Shown here piece after piece: positions 17,573 to 26,248 of a stretch of DNA of 64,000 nucleotides; the first letter of the stretch is position 1, and the number at the start of each line of letters is the position of its first letter. Source of the DNA: Sphingomonas glacialis (lineage in GTDB: Bacteria > Pseudomonadota > Alphaproteobacteria > Sphingomonadales > Sphingomonadaceae); contig NZ_RCZC01000006.1 in the NCBI RefSeq assembly GCF_006439055.1, positions 1-64,000 of the forward strand, in the 5' to 3' direction. The translations under genes and the position numbers were made by a program. The notes beneath the pieces were generated by a model. That model saw only the letters and a list, made by a program, of their open reading frames with translations, was not told where the DNA came from and ran no database searches.

Positions 17573-19432
17573 ATGCTGAATATCAATGGTATCACGGTGC
17601 GCCTCGGTGGGCGCGCGATCCTCGACGGTGCGAGCGCGGCGCTGCCGCCCAAGAGCCGCGTCGGCCTGATCGGGCGCAACGGCGCCGGCAAGTCCACGCT
17701 GATGAAGGTCATGATCGGCCAGCTCGAGCCCGATCTCGGCGAGATCGAGATGCCGCGCGGCACGCGCATCGGCTATATCGCGCAGGAAGCCCCCTCGGGC
17801 ACCACCACCCCGGTCGAGGCCGTGCTCGCCGCCGATACCGAGCGCGCATCGCTCCTGGAAGAGGCCGAGACCTGCGAGGATCCCGACCGCATGGGGGTCA
17901 TCTACGAGCGCCTGACCGCGATCGACGCGTACACCGCCCCTGCCCGCGCCGCGCGCATCCTCGTCGGCCTCGGCTTCGACGAGGAAATGCAGGGCCGCCC
18001 GCTCGATTCCTATTCGGGCGGCTGGAAGATGCGCGTCGCGCTCGCGGCGCTGCTCTTCTCCGAGCCCGATCTGCTGCTGCTCGACGAGCCGTCGAACCAT
18101 CTCGATCTCGAAGCGACGCTGTGGCTCGAGAACTTCCTCAAATCCTATCCGGCGATGATGGTCGTCATCAGCCACGAGCGTGATCTGCTCAACAACGTGG
18201 TGGACACGATCCTCCATCTCGAGGGCGGCAAGGTCCATCTCTACACCGGCGGTTACGACAGTTTCGAGCGCCAGCGCGCCGAGCGCGTCGCGCAGCTCGC
18301 CGCCGCCAAGGCCGCGCAGGACACGCAGCGCGCCAAGCTCAGCGAATATATCGCCAAGAACTCGGCCCGCGCCTCGACTGCGAAACAGGCGCAGAGCCGC
18401 CAAAAGATGCTCGCCAAGATGCAGCCGATCGCCTCGATGGCCGAGGATCCGACGCTGTCGTTCGAATTCCCGAGCCCGGAAGAACTGCGCCCGCCGCTGA
18501 TCACGCTCGACATGGCAGCGGTCGGTTATGCCGAGAAGCCGATCCTCCAGCGGCTCAACCTGCGACTCGATCCCGACGACCGCGTCGCCCTCCTGGGCCG
18601 CAACGGCAACGGCAAGACCACGCTCGCGCGCCTGCTCGCCGCGCAATTGCCGACGATGGACGGCGCGATGAATGCCAGCGGCAAGATGCGCGTCGGCTAT
18701 TTCACCCAGTATCAGGTCGAGGAACTCGACGGCGACGATACCCCGCTCGAGCACATGACCCGCATGATGTCGGGCAAGACGCCCGGCGCGGTCCGCGCGC
18801 AGCTCGGCCGGTTCGGTTTCTCGGGCGTCAAGGCGACGCAGAAGGTCGGCAAGCTCTCGGGCGGCGAACGCGCGCGTCTGGCGCTCGCGCTGATCACCCG
18901 CGACGCGCCGCACATGCTGATCCTCGACGAGCCGACGAACCATCTGGACGTCGATGCGCGGGAGGCCCTCGTCCAGGCGCTCAACGCCTATGACGGCGCG
19001 GTCATCCTCGTCAGCCATGATCGCCACATGGTCGAGCTGACCGCCGATCGGCTCGTGCTGGTCGATAACGGCACGGCGAAGGAATATGCCGGCAGCATGG
19101 AGGATTACATCGCCTTCGTGCTCTCGGGCGACGGCGGGGGCGAAGGCGCCAAGGCCAAGGCCGCCAAGAAGGACGACAAGCCGCAGCTGAGCGCCGCCGC
19201 GGTCGCGCTGCAGAAGCGTGCTCACGAGGCCGAAGCGCTCGTCGCCAAGCTGACCAAGCAGCGCGACGCGATCGACCGCGCGATGCTCGATCCGAGCACG
19301 GCCGAGGCCTGGCTCGCACGGCTCAGCCCGGCTGACCTCGTCAAGCAGCACGCACAGATCTCGAAGAAGCTCGATGCCGCCGAGGCGGTGTGGTTCGAGA
19401 TCAGCGAATCGCTAGAAATGGCAGCAGCTTAA
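17573..19432 (+). CDS. ABC-F family ATPase
   Basis: 619 residues with two ABC ATPase domains and no membrane segment. The first has Walker A GRNGAGKSTL, signature YSGGWKMRVALA and Walker B LLLLDEPSNHLDL; the second has GRNGNGKTTL, LSGGERARLALA and MLILDEPTNHLDV. The linker between them is charged and helical, and the C-terminus is a Lys-rich coiled coil (residues about 525-615). This build is that of the EttA/YheS/Uup group, which act on the ribosome; closest in layout to YheS. Transcribed divergently from the Gre-like gene across a 79-bp gap. Confidence 0.9.
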   Translation: MLNINGITVRLGGRAILDGASAALPPKSRVGLIGRNGAGKSTLMKVMIGQLEPDLGEIEMPRGTRIGYIAQEAPSGTTTPVEAVLAADTERASLLEEAETCEDPDRMGVIYERLTAIDAYTAPARAARILVGLGFDEEMQGRPLDSYSGGWKMRVALAALLFSEPDLLLLDEPSNHLDLEATLWLENFLKSYPAMMVVISHERDLLNNVVDTILHLEGGKVHLYTGGYDSFERQRAERVAQLAAAKAAQDTQRAKLSEYIAKNSARASTAKQAQSRQKMLAKMQPIASMAEDPTLSFEFPSPEELRPPLITLDMAAVGYAEKPILQRLNLRLDPDDRVALLGRNGNGKTTLARLLAAQLPTMDGAMNASGKMRVGYFTQYQVEELDGDDTPLEHMTRMMSGKTPGAVRAQLGRFGFSGVKATQKVGKLSGGERARLALALITRDAPHMLILDEPTNHLDVDAREALVQALNAYDGAVILVSHDRHMVELTADRLVLVDNGTAKEYAGSMEDYIAFVLSGDGGGEGAKAKAAKKDDKPQLSAAAVALQKRAHEAEALVAKLTKQRDAIDRAMLDPSTAEAWLARLSPADLVKQHAQISKKLDAAEAVWFEISESLEMAAA

Positions 19433-19551
19433 CCGCAATCAACGACGTTTCCTTACGGATGTGCAACGATTCGCCCGAGGGAAAAGGCGGAAATCGTAGA
19501 CGCGTGTCGTCTTTCAGGTGACAGTGATCATATCCTGGGGAGGCAACACTG

Positions 19552-19935
19552 ATGAAACTCTCACCACAAATGCGTGCGCGCCTGACCGCGGCTCGGAATG
19601 ATCTTGCGGCGCGCAGCCACGCGAACATGCTCGACTGGTCCGACGACCAGTGCCTGTCCGCGCTGAGCCTGATCAACGCCGGCCATAGCGTGTGCGACGC
19701 GGTGGCGATCGTGCTCGGCGATGCGGTGCTCGAGGACGGCCAGGTCGATTACAATCCCGGCTGCGCGTGGATCGATTTCGCGCTGGCGCGTCGCGACCGG
19801 ACACCGGCGCAGGCCGAAAACATCCTCGCGCACTGGGAAAGCCTGCAGCTCTTCCCGACGGGATCGACCGAGGCGCTGATCCGCGATCCGGGCAACACCG
19901 CAACGCCCTCGCAAACGGGGCACGCACTCTACTGA
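19552..19935 (+). CDS. Conserved-looking small protein of unknown function
   Basis: 127 residues, not recognised. It is predicted soluble with no signal peptide, mostly helical in the first half (MRARLTAARNDLAARSH, WSDDQCLSALSLINAGHSV), with tryptophans and a Cys-containing PGCAWIDFALA segment in the second half. The strong GGGGAGG ribosome-binding site 8 nt upstream and codon use like its neighbours support it as a real gene. It lies between the ABC-F gene and the convergent tRNA-Leu. Confidence 0.65.
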   Translation: MKLSPQMRARLTAARNDLAARSHANMLDWSDDQCLSALSLINAGHSVCDAVAIVLGDAVLEDGQVDYNPGCAWIDFALARRDRTPAQAENILAHWESLQLFPTGSTEALIRDPGNTATPSQTGHALY

Positions 19936-19949
19936 GTTTGCTCTGCTGA

Positions 19950-20036
19950 TGGTGCGGGCGGTCGGGCTCGAACCGACACTCCGATTAAGGAACGGGATTT
20001 TGAGTCCCGCGCGTCTACCAATTTCACCACGCCCGC
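19950..20036 (-). tRNA. tRNA-Leu (anticodon CAA)
   Basis: 87-nt class II tRNA with encoded CCA. Acceptor GCGGGCG pairs with the 3' strand ending CGCCCGC. The anticodon loop CTCAAAA gives CAA, the long variable arm is as expected for leucine, and the T-arm GGTTCGAGCC is intact. Confidence 0.95.
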
Positions 20037-20254
20037 TTGGCCGATCGGGGCGGCGATGCCGCGCCCGTTCGGCGAAGCGCAGGCCTATAAGCGACGCGTC
20101 CGCCGATTTCCAGCGCGATTGTTGAAGAATATCGGCGGGCGCTTCCGCAGCCCGTCCCGACCCCCTCGGGCGCGATCATGACAGGGAATTCACGAGGAAC
20201 GCGGCGCGCGTTGCTCGTACAAGGCGCGCTTCCGTTCGTATCTGGAAACGCCCG

Positions 20255-20857
20255 ATGGTCGAAGCTGCCGACGCAAAAGAGTTGATCGACGACGCGATCG
20301 AACGCGCCGAGGCCGAGCGCGACGCCGGCGAGCGCGCGGAACGCGCCACCGAACGCGCGTTTCGCGACCGCGTGTCGCTGATGGTCGGCGGCTTCGCGGT
20401 CAGCCTCGCGGTGATCCATATGGCGGCGGCCGGCACTGCGCGAGAAAGCCTGTTGAAGGGGATCGAGGCGTCCGACACCTTCGCCTATATGCAGGCCAAG
20501 ATCGTCCGCGAGACGGTGCTCAAGACCGCCGCGCAGGGTGGCGGCGGCGCCCCCGCCGACCGACGCGACTGGAGCGCCGAAGCCGCTCGCCTGCGCGCGC
20601 CCGACACGGCGGGCCACGGCATCGGCCAGCTGCAGGCGAAGGGCGATGCGTTGCGCGAAGAGGGAACCCATGCCGCGCGCGCCGGCGAAGGCTATGAACT
20701 CGGCGAAACCGCGTTGCAGCTCGCGATCGTGTTGCTGTCGATCGCGTTGATCGCACGTTCGCGGCCGATCGTCGTCGGGGCGGCGGGCCTCGCGGTGGTC
20801 GGCGTGGCGACGGCGATCGCCACCGCGCTGGGCGTCACTTTGCCCTGGGTCGCCTAG
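20255..20857 (+). CDS. DUF4337-type membrane protein
   Basis: 200 residues. An N-terminal charged helix full of Glu, Ala and Arg (residues 1-40) is followed by a membrane segment VSLMVGGFAVSLAVIHMAAA, the family's conserved ASDTFAYMQAKIVRETVLKTA stretch, a second charged region, and two further membrane segments near the C-terminus. This order matches DUF4337 proteins, for which no function is known. GGAAA lies upstream of the start. The gap on its 5' side (20037-20254) shows nothing but presumed promoter sequence. Confidence 0.8.
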   Translation: MVEAADAKELIDDAIERAEAERDAGERAERATERAFRDRVSLMVGGFAVSLAVIHMAAAGTARESLLKGIEASDTFAYMQAKIVRETVLKTAAQGGGGAPADRRDWSAEAARLRAPDTAGHGIGQLQAKGDALREEGTHAARAGEGYELGETALQLAIVLLSIALIARSRPIVVGAAGLAVVGVATAIATALGVTLPWVA

Positions 20858-20896
20858 CCGCGCGGATGAAATTCGCGTCACGAACCGCCGCGCGGC
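20857..20896 (+). terminator. Weak terminator-like inverted repeat
   Basis: Perfect 9-bp arms GCCGCGCGG (20857-20865) and CCGCGCGGC (20888-20896) with a 22-nt loop, beginning at the last base of the DUF4337 stop codon. There is no T-run after it, so intrinsic termination is doubtful. Confidence 0.3.
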
Positions 20897-20951
20897 TTGA
20901 AGCGCGCAGACCGCCGAACGATCTCCCACTCCCCCGATGCGGAGAGTGGAC

Positions 20952-21497
20952 ATGACCCCCGACGAACGCACCCTATTGACCAACTTTCTCGGCGAGCTGA
21001 CCAGCGCGCGCGGCGGCGCCAAGGACAGCGAGGCCGACGGCCTGATCCGCCAGGCGCTCGCCGCCAATCCCGATGCCGGCTATCTGCTCGTCCAGCACGC
21101 GATCGTCGCCGACCAGTCGCTCCACGCGGCGCAGGCGCGGATCGCCGAGCTCGAGCAGCAGCTGAGCGCCCCCGCCCCGACCCAATCGACCAGCTTCCTG
21201 TCGCCCGCCGGCGGCCCATGGGGCAACCGCGCGGCGGCTTACGCCCCGCCCCCGCCCGACGAGCGCCCCGGGATCTTCTCGGGCGGCGGCGGGCTCGGCA
21301 GCTTCCTGCGCTCGGCCGGGACGACCGCGGCGGGCGTCGCGGGCGGCGAGATGCTGTTCAGCGGCCTGTCGGGGCTGTTCGGCGGGCATCGCTCGGAAGG
21401 GTTCGGCGGCGGCCAGGGCTTTTTCGGCGGTGGCGGCGAAGAGAATGTCGTCATCAACAATTACGGCGATGACGACGACGATCGCGGCAATTGGTGA
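20952..21497 (+). CDS. DUF2076 domain-containing protein
   Basis: 181 residues. The N-terminal helical region MTPDERTLLTNFLGEL, with AEADGLIRQALAANPDAGYLL-like sequence and the AQARIAELEQQL helix, is the DUF2076 signature. The middle and C-terminus are Gly-rich and low complexity, ending in an acidic DDDDD run. In other bacteria these proteins sit in the periplasm or membrane, but no function is established. ATG 20952 was chosen because GGAGAG lies at 20941-20946; an ATG at 20937 would include that site. Confidence 0.82.
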   Translation: MTPDERTLLTNFLGELTSARGGAKDSEADGLIRQALAANPDAGYLLVQHAIVADQSLHAAQARIAELEQQLSAPAPTQSTSFLSPAGGPWGNRAAAYAPPPPDERPGIFSGGGGLGSFLRSAGTTAAGVAGGEMLFSGLSGLFGGHRSEGFGGGQGFFGGGGEENVVINNYGDDDDDRGNW

Positions 21498-21530
21498 GCG
21501 CAGCGGCGCGCGGGCAGCGGTGCCCGCGCG

Positions 21531-22607
21531 TCACGACACGCCGATACTGTCCGCCTCGCTGACCCGCGACGCGCGGCCGCCGGGGATGACGAGCGCCATC
21601 AGCAAGGCGAGCCCCCCGCCGATCAGCGTCGCGGCGATGCGGTGCTCGGCATTGGCGACCGCATCGCCGGTGCCGAGCGAGATCAGCAGCACGATCGTCG
21701 CGGTGATCGACGCGGTCAGCCCGGCATAATGCGCCTTCTGCAGCGCGAACGCCGATCCCGCGGCAAGCGTCGCGCCCGCGAGGAAGATCCAGCTCTCGGC
21801 ATGGAACGCGGCGGCGAACAGCGTTGCGACCAGACACCCGCCGAGCGTCCCGCCGATCCGCGCGAGCCCGCGCGCCCGCGTATCGCGCAACCGCGGCTTG
21901 AGCACGATCAGCGCGGTCATCGGCGCCCAATAGCCATTGGCGAGCCCGAGCCGCTGGATCACGACGAGGCTGACCCCGACACACAGCGCCGCACGCAGCA
22001 CATGCCGCACCAGCGTCCCGGTCTGCGGCGCGGGGAGGATCGCGGGCGCGAGGAACGGTGCCGCCGAGCGTGGGAACAGCCGCGCCAGGGCGACGACCAT
22101 GCCGATCTCGATCGTGCCGCCGAACAGGATCATCGCCGAACGCTCGCCCGCGGCGGCGATCCCGCCATGATAATAGCCCGCGACGAAGAAGATGATGACG
22201 ACCTGCAGCACCACCCACCACACATCCTCGTCATACAAGGCAAGCGCCGCGCAGCCGGCGGCGGCGGCGGCCGCGGCGACCACGAAGACCGTGCTCTCCT
22301 GCCCGAGCAAGGTGCCCGCAAACGCCGCGACGACCATCCCCGCCATCGCCCAGCCCATCGCCGCCCAGCGCCTACCGCGCATCTCGCGTGCCGCGCCGAA
22401 GCCGACCGCGAACGCCGCGCCTGCCGCGGTCGCCGCCTGGACCGGATAGCCGAGCAGCTGCCCCGCAAGCAGGATCAGCGGCAGCGCCGGCACGCACACC
22501 GCCGCCTCGCGCCAGTGGAAGGGTCGCAGATGATGGTGCCCGAGCCGCAACCGGCGGGGCGGTAGCGCTTCGGGCTGCGTCGCAGCGGTCGGATGGAGAC
22601 GGTCCAT
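21531..22607 (-). CDS. FUSC family membrane protein
   Basis: 358 residues made of paired hydrophobic helices. The N-terminal set spans about residues 35-165 and the C-terminal set about 205-345, where GYWAPMTALIVLKPRLRDTRARGLARIGGT is the conserved core of the FUSC (fusaric acid resistance/aromatic acid exporter) family. Members export toxic organic acids. The MFP and outer membrane partners found in complete FUSC systems are not adjacent. The start is ATG 22607; the frame stays open further upstream but that part has no homology and overlaps the divergent cobO gene. Confidence 0.85.
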   Translation of the reverse strand: MDRLHPTAATQPEALPPRRLRLGHHHLRPFHWREAAVCVPALPLILLAGQLLGYPVQAATAAGAAFAVGFGAAREMRGRRWAAMGWAMAGMVVAAFAGTLLGQESTVFVVAAAAAAAGCAALALYDEDVWWVVLQVVIIFFVAGYYHGGIAAAGERSAMILFGGTIEIGMVVALARLFPRSAAPFLAPAILPAPQTGTLVRHVLRAALCVGVSLVVIQRLGLANGYWAPMTALIVLKPRLRDTRARGLARIGGTLGGCLVATLFAAAFHAESWIFLAGATLAAGSAFALQKAHYAGLTASITATIVLLISLGTGDAVANAEHRIAATLIGGGLALLMALVIPGGRASRVSEADSIGVS

Positions 22608-22739
22608 CGCGGCTAAACTCGTCGCCGCGCCGAAGGAGCCAAGCTCGGGCGGCAGATTCGCCGACGCGCGCGCTTTGGCTTTGGCGTCGCGGCGCGCGAT
22701 GCGGTACCCGCCGCGCATCTCACCCACCGGAGCACCGTG

Positions 22740-23348
22740 ATGGCCGAACGCACCGACGCAGAGCACAACGCCAAGATGGCCAAGATCAAGGTCGCGCGCG
22801 ACCGGATCGTCGAGGGCAAGACGCAGGAGAAGGGCTTGCTGATCGTCCACACCGGCAACGGCAAGGGCAAGACCTCGGCGGCGCTCGGCATGGTGGTGCG
22901 CGCGATCGGCCACGGGATGAAGGTCGGCGTCATCCAGTTCGTCAAGGGCGCGTGGGAGACGGGCGAGAAGCCGGTGTTCGACCGCTTTGCCGACCTGATC
23001 GAATTCAAGCCGATGGGCGAAGGCTTCACCTGGGACACGCAGGACCGCGCACGCGACGTGGCGGTGGCGCGCGAGGCATGGGACGAGGTCAAGCGGATGA
23101 TCGCCGATCCGTCCTACGCGATGGTGGTGGCGGACGAGCTCAACATCGTGCTGCGCTACGATTATCTGCCGCTCGACGAGGTGCTCGCAGTGCTGGCCGC
23201 GAAACCGGCCGACACGCATGTCATCGTCACCGGCCGCAATGCCCCGCAGGCGCTGATCGACATGGCCGACCTCGTTACCGAGATGACGCTGGTCAAGCAC
23301 CCGTTCCGCGAACAGGGTGTGAAGGCGCAGAAGGGGATCGAGTTCTAG
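22740..23348 (+). CDS. cobO: Corrinoid adenosyltransferase (cob(I)yrinic acid a,c-diamide adenosyltransferase)
   Basis: 202 residues, CobA/CobO/BtuR type. It transfers the 5'-deoxyadenosyl group of ATP to cob(I)alamin precursors or salvaged cobalamin. The P-loop GNGKGKTSAALG is near residue 40, followed by VGVIQFVKGAWETGE, the VADELNIVLRYDYL segment and VIVTGRNAP, all diagnostic. ATG 22740 lies 7 nt after GGAG; a GTG at 22737 is too close to it. A BtuF/C/D-like importer lies directly downstream, supporting a role in cobalamin salvage. Confidence 0.93.
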   Translation: MAERTDAEHNAKMAKIKVARDRIVEGKTQEKGLLIVHTGNGKGKTSAALGMVVRAIGHGMKVGVIQFVKGAWETGEKPVFDRFADLIEFKPMGEGFTWDTQDRARDVAVAREAWDEVKRMIADPSYAMVVADELNIVLRYDYLPLDEVLAVLAAKPADTHVIVTGRNAPQALIDMADLVTEMTLVKHPFREQGVKAQKGIEF

Positions 23349-23377
23349 GGCGGTCGCGCGAAGGCAGCTCCGTACCC

Positions 23378-23470
23378 GTCACCCCGGCCTCGTGCCGGGG
23401 TCTACCGTGACGCGCGTCTGGTCGGGCATTTCGCGCGTCCCGGTGGACCCCGGGACAAGCCCGGGGTGAC
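23378..23470. repeat. Palindromic doublet, GTCACCCCGG class
   Basis: Left arm 23378-23407 (GTCACCCCGGCC...) and right arm 23441-23470 (...CCCGGGGTGAC) are inverted near-copies, each able to form a hairpin. It lies between the convergent cobO and substrate-binding-protein genes. The closest copy is at 55852-55944. Confidence 0.87.
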
Positions 23471-23498
23471 GATGGAGGGGCGCGGCTTGAGCGAGGGG

Positions 23499-24353
23499 TT
23501 AGCGCCCGCGGAGTCCTTCCCGTCTATCCACCGCGCGGATCTGCGCCGCGAGCGAAGCGACCGCGTCAGCAAACGCCGGGCTGCCGCACACCGTCTGGGC
23601 CTGCTCGATGTACAGGTGCCGCGCCGCCGGGATCGCGGTATCGAGCAAGGGATGATGCAACGCCGCTGTCCCGCGATCGGCAACGGCCCGCGTCCCCGAT
23701 TCGAGGATCAGGAAATCGGGCCGCGCGAGCGCCATCTCCTCGAGCGAAAGCTGCGACAAAGCCGGCCGCCCGAGCCGCCCCGCCAGATTGACCAGCCCGA
23801 CGCGGCGGAACATGTCATCCACCAGCGTCCCCGTTCCGGTGAGATACCCCTGCCGCTGATAATAGGCCGCGACCCGTCCGCGCCCCGGCGGCGGCCCGAC
23901 CGCCGCGAGCGCGCGCCGCATCTGCGCGATCATCCGCACGCCCCGCTCGGGATGGCCGACCGCCGCCGCCATCGTGGTAATCGCGGCTTCGATCGCCACC
24001 ACGTCCTGGCTCCATGGCAGATCGAGCAGCTTCAATCCCTGCGCCTTCAGCGGCGCGAGCACAGCACGAGTCTGGAACGGCGCGCCGATCACCAGATCGG
24101 GCCGCAGCGCCATCACTTCTTCGGCGCTGCGATGGGTGAAGGCAATCGCGCGCGCCTGTGTCGCCACCGCCGAAAGCTCGGGATCGCGCGCCCATTCGGT
24201 CAGCGCGACGATCTGCGACCGATCGGCGAGGCCGACGAGCAACTGATCGGCGCACAGATTGAGCGACACGATCCGCCGCGGCGCGGACGGCGGCGACGTC
24301 GCCCCCAGCAAGGCGAGGCTTGCGAGCGTGAGCATGATCCGAAAGCTGCGCAC
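23499..24353 (-). CDS. Periplasmic binding protein of a B12/siderophore-type ABC importer (BtuF-like)
   Basis: 284 residues: a short signal peptide (about residues 1-20), then the class III binding-protein fold with RIVSLNLCADQLLVGLADR, the TEWARDPELS strand, ALRPDLVIGAP and a long central helix. This resembles BtuF-type cobalamin binders more than siderophore binders, and cobO lies next door. GTG 24353 was chosen because AAGGAA sits 7 nt upstream and the extra basic residues complete the signal peptide; ATG 24335 is possible. It is divergent from the permease and ATPase genes, sharing a 98-bp gap in which no B12-riboswitch-like sequence was seen. Confidence 0.85.
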   Translation of the reverse strand: MRSFRIMLTLASLALLGATSPPSAPRRIVSLNLCADQLLVGLADRSQIVALTEWARDPELSAVATQARAIAFTHRSAEEVMALRPDLVIGAPFQTRAVLAPLKAQGLKLLDLPWSQDVVAIEAAITTMAAAVGHPERGVRMIAQMRRALAAVGPPPGRGRVAAYYQRQGYLTGTGTLVDDMFRRVGLVNLAGRLGRPALSQLSLEEMALARPDFLILESGTRAVADRGTAALHHPLLDTAIPAARHLYIEQAQTVCGSPAFADAVASLAAQIRAVDRREGLRGR

Positions 24354-24451
24354 GTTGGATTTCCTTCGCTTTCGCTCGCGTGCCCGCTACGGCTTGGACG
24401 AGGCGTCCGAGACTAAGTTACGGGCCCGACCGATCCTGAGCGAGGTCTGCC

Positions 24452-25459
24452 GTGCCGAACCTGCCGCCCGCGCGCAATGCCGCGTGGCTCATTCCCCTGC
24501 TGGCCGCGCTGGCGATCGTCGCCGGCATCGCGTCGCTGCTGGTCGGGCCGGCACATCTTTCGGCGGCCGCGCTATGGGCAGGGCTAACCGGGCACGGTGA
24601 TCCGATCGTCCGCGCGATCCTGTTCCAGCTGCGCCTGCCGCGCGCACTGCTCGGGCTGCTGGTCGGCGCGATGCTCGGGATGGGGGGCGCGTCGATGCAG
24701 GGCTATCTGCGCAATCCGCTCGCCGATCCCGGCGTGCTGGGCGTATCGGGCGTCGCGGCGCTCGGCGCGGTGATCGCGATCTACTGGCAACTGGCGAGCG
24801 CGCATCCGTTCGTGCTGCCGCTGCTCGCGATCACCGGCGCCCTCCTTTCGCTGCTCCCCCTGATGTGGCTGTCGCGGCGTGGCGAGAGCACGCTCAGCCT
24901 GATCCTCGCGGGCGTTGCGGTCGCGACCGTTTCGGGCGCGGGGATCAATCTCGCGCTCAACCTAGCACCCAATCCGTTCGCGGCGATGGAGATCACCACC
25001 TGGCTGCTCGGCAGTCTCGAGGATCGCAGCTTCGGCGACGTGTGGATCGCGCTGCCGTGCGTCGCGATCGGGATGGCGCTGCTGCTGTGGGACGGTCGCG
25101 CGCTTGATGCGCTGTCGCTCGGCGAGGATGCGGCGCGCACGCTCGGCGTCGATCTGGCGCGCGTCCGGTTGCGGCTGATGCTCGGCATCGCGATCGGGAT
25201 CGGCGGCGTCGTGGCCGTCGCCGGGAGCATCGGTTTTGTCGGGCTGATCGTGCCGCATCTCGTCCGCCCGCGCACCGATCGCAGTCCGTCGGCGATCCTT
25301 ATCCCCTCGGCGCTTGCGGGCGCGGCGCTGCTGACCTTCGCGGATCTCGGGACTCGGCTGGTACCGACCGCCACCCCACTCAAGCTCGGCGTGCTAACCG
25401 CGTTCCTTGGGGTGCCGGTCTTCCTCCACTACCTGCTGCGGGAGCGCCGCTTGTGGTGA
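24452..25459 (+). CDS. ABC importer permease, FecCD/BtuC family
   Basis: 335 residues with about ten transmembrane helices. LRLPRALLGLLVGAMLGMGGASMQGYLRNPLADPGVLGVSGVAALGAV contains the RLPR...G...QxxxRNPLADPxxLG signature of FecCD permeases; IVPHLVR and GTRLVP mark the conserved C-terminal part. It forms the membrane channel with the ATPase encoded next. GTG start at 24452 preceded by GCGAGG. Substrate inferred as cobalamin from cobO nearby; an iron-siderophore remains possible. Confidence 0.9.
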   Translation: MPNLPPARNAAWLIPLLAALAIVAGIASLLVGPAHLSAAALWAGLTGHGDPIVRAILFQLRLPRALLGLLVGAMLGMGGASMQGYLRNPLADPGVLGVSGVAALGAVIAIYWQLASAHPFVLPLLAITGALLSLLPLMWLSRRGESTLSLILAGVAVATVSGAGINLALNLAPNPFAAMEITTWLLGSLEDRSFGDVWIALPCVAIGMALLLWDGRALDALSLGEDAARTLGVDLARVRLRLMLGIAIGIGGVVAVAGSIGFVGLIVPHLVRPRTDRSPSAILIPSALAGAALLTFADLGTRLVPTATPLKLGVLTAFLGVPVFLHYLLRERRLW

Positions 25460-26226
25460 CGATCGCGACCCAGGCGCTGTCGGTCGAGCTTGGCGGACGC
25501 CGCGTGCTCGATGCGGTCGACGTGACGCTCGATTGCGGCGCGCTGATCGGCGTGATCGGCCCGAACGGCGCGGGCAAATCGACGCTGGCGCGCGCGCTGC
25601 TCGGGCTCCTCCCGGCCGCGGCGGGGCGCGTGAAGATCGATGGCGCCGACCTGACAACGCTCGGCAGCGCCGAGATCGCGCGCCACGTCGCCTATCTGCC
25701 GCAAGCCTATGCGCTGCACTGGCCGCTCAGCGTCGCGCGGCTCGTCGGGCTCGGGCGGTTGCCGCATCTCGGGCCCTTCTCGCGGATCAGCGTGGAGGAT
25801 CAGGCAGCGATCGACGCAGCGCTGCGCGACACCGGCACCGCACATCTCGCCGATCGCACCGCGACCGATCTGTCGGGCGGCGAGCGGGCGCGCGTCATGC
25901 TTGCGCGTGCGCTCGCGACCGGCGCGCCGGCGCTGATCGCCGACGAGCCGCTCACCGCGCTCGACCCCGGGCATCAGCTCGACGTGATGGGGCTTTTGCA
26001 GACCCAGGCCCGCAGCGGGGCGCTGATCCTGGTCGTGCTGCACGATCTGTCGATCGCGGCGCGCTTCTGCGATCGCTTGCTGCTGCTCGATGGTGGGCGG
26101 TTAGTCGCCGACGGCACCGCCGAGGCCGTGCTGACCGACGAAGCGCTCGCCAGCGTCTACGGCATTACCGCATGGCGCGGGGTGGCGGGGGAGCAGCCGC
26201 TGCTGCTCCCGTTCAAGCGGATCTAA
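25453..26226 (+). CDS. ABC importer ATPase (BtuD/FecE-like)
   Basis: 257 residues. Walker A GPNGAGKSTLARALLG, signature DLSGGERARVMLARAL, Walker B ALIADEPLTALDP and switch histidine in VVLHDLS. It energises the FecCD-type permease encoded immediately upstream. The GTG start at 25453 overlaps the permease stop; a second GTG follows at 25456, and GGGAG at 25440 fits the first better. The helical domain YLPQAYALHWPLSVARLVGLGRLPH is of the metal-chelate subfamily. Confidence 0.9.
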   Translation: MVTIATQALSVELGGRRVLDAVDVTLDCGALIGVIGPNGAGKSTLARALLGLLPAAAGRVKIDGADLTTLGSAEIARHVAYLPQAYALHWPLSVARLVGLGRLPHLGPFSRISVEDQAAIDAALRDTGTAHLADRTATDLSGGERARVMLARALATGAPALIADEPLTALDPGHQLDVMGLLQTQARSGALILVVLHDLSIAARFCDRLLLLDGGRLVADGTAEAVLTDEALASVYGITAWRGVAGEQPLLLPFKRI

Positions 26227-26248
26227 TCGCCGCCACGCCCGAGCAATC

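Noticed and set aside
24354..24451. Possible cobalamin riboswitch between the binding-protein and permease genes.
   Set aside because: Only 98 bp are available and no B12-box-like GCCACTG sequence was seen.
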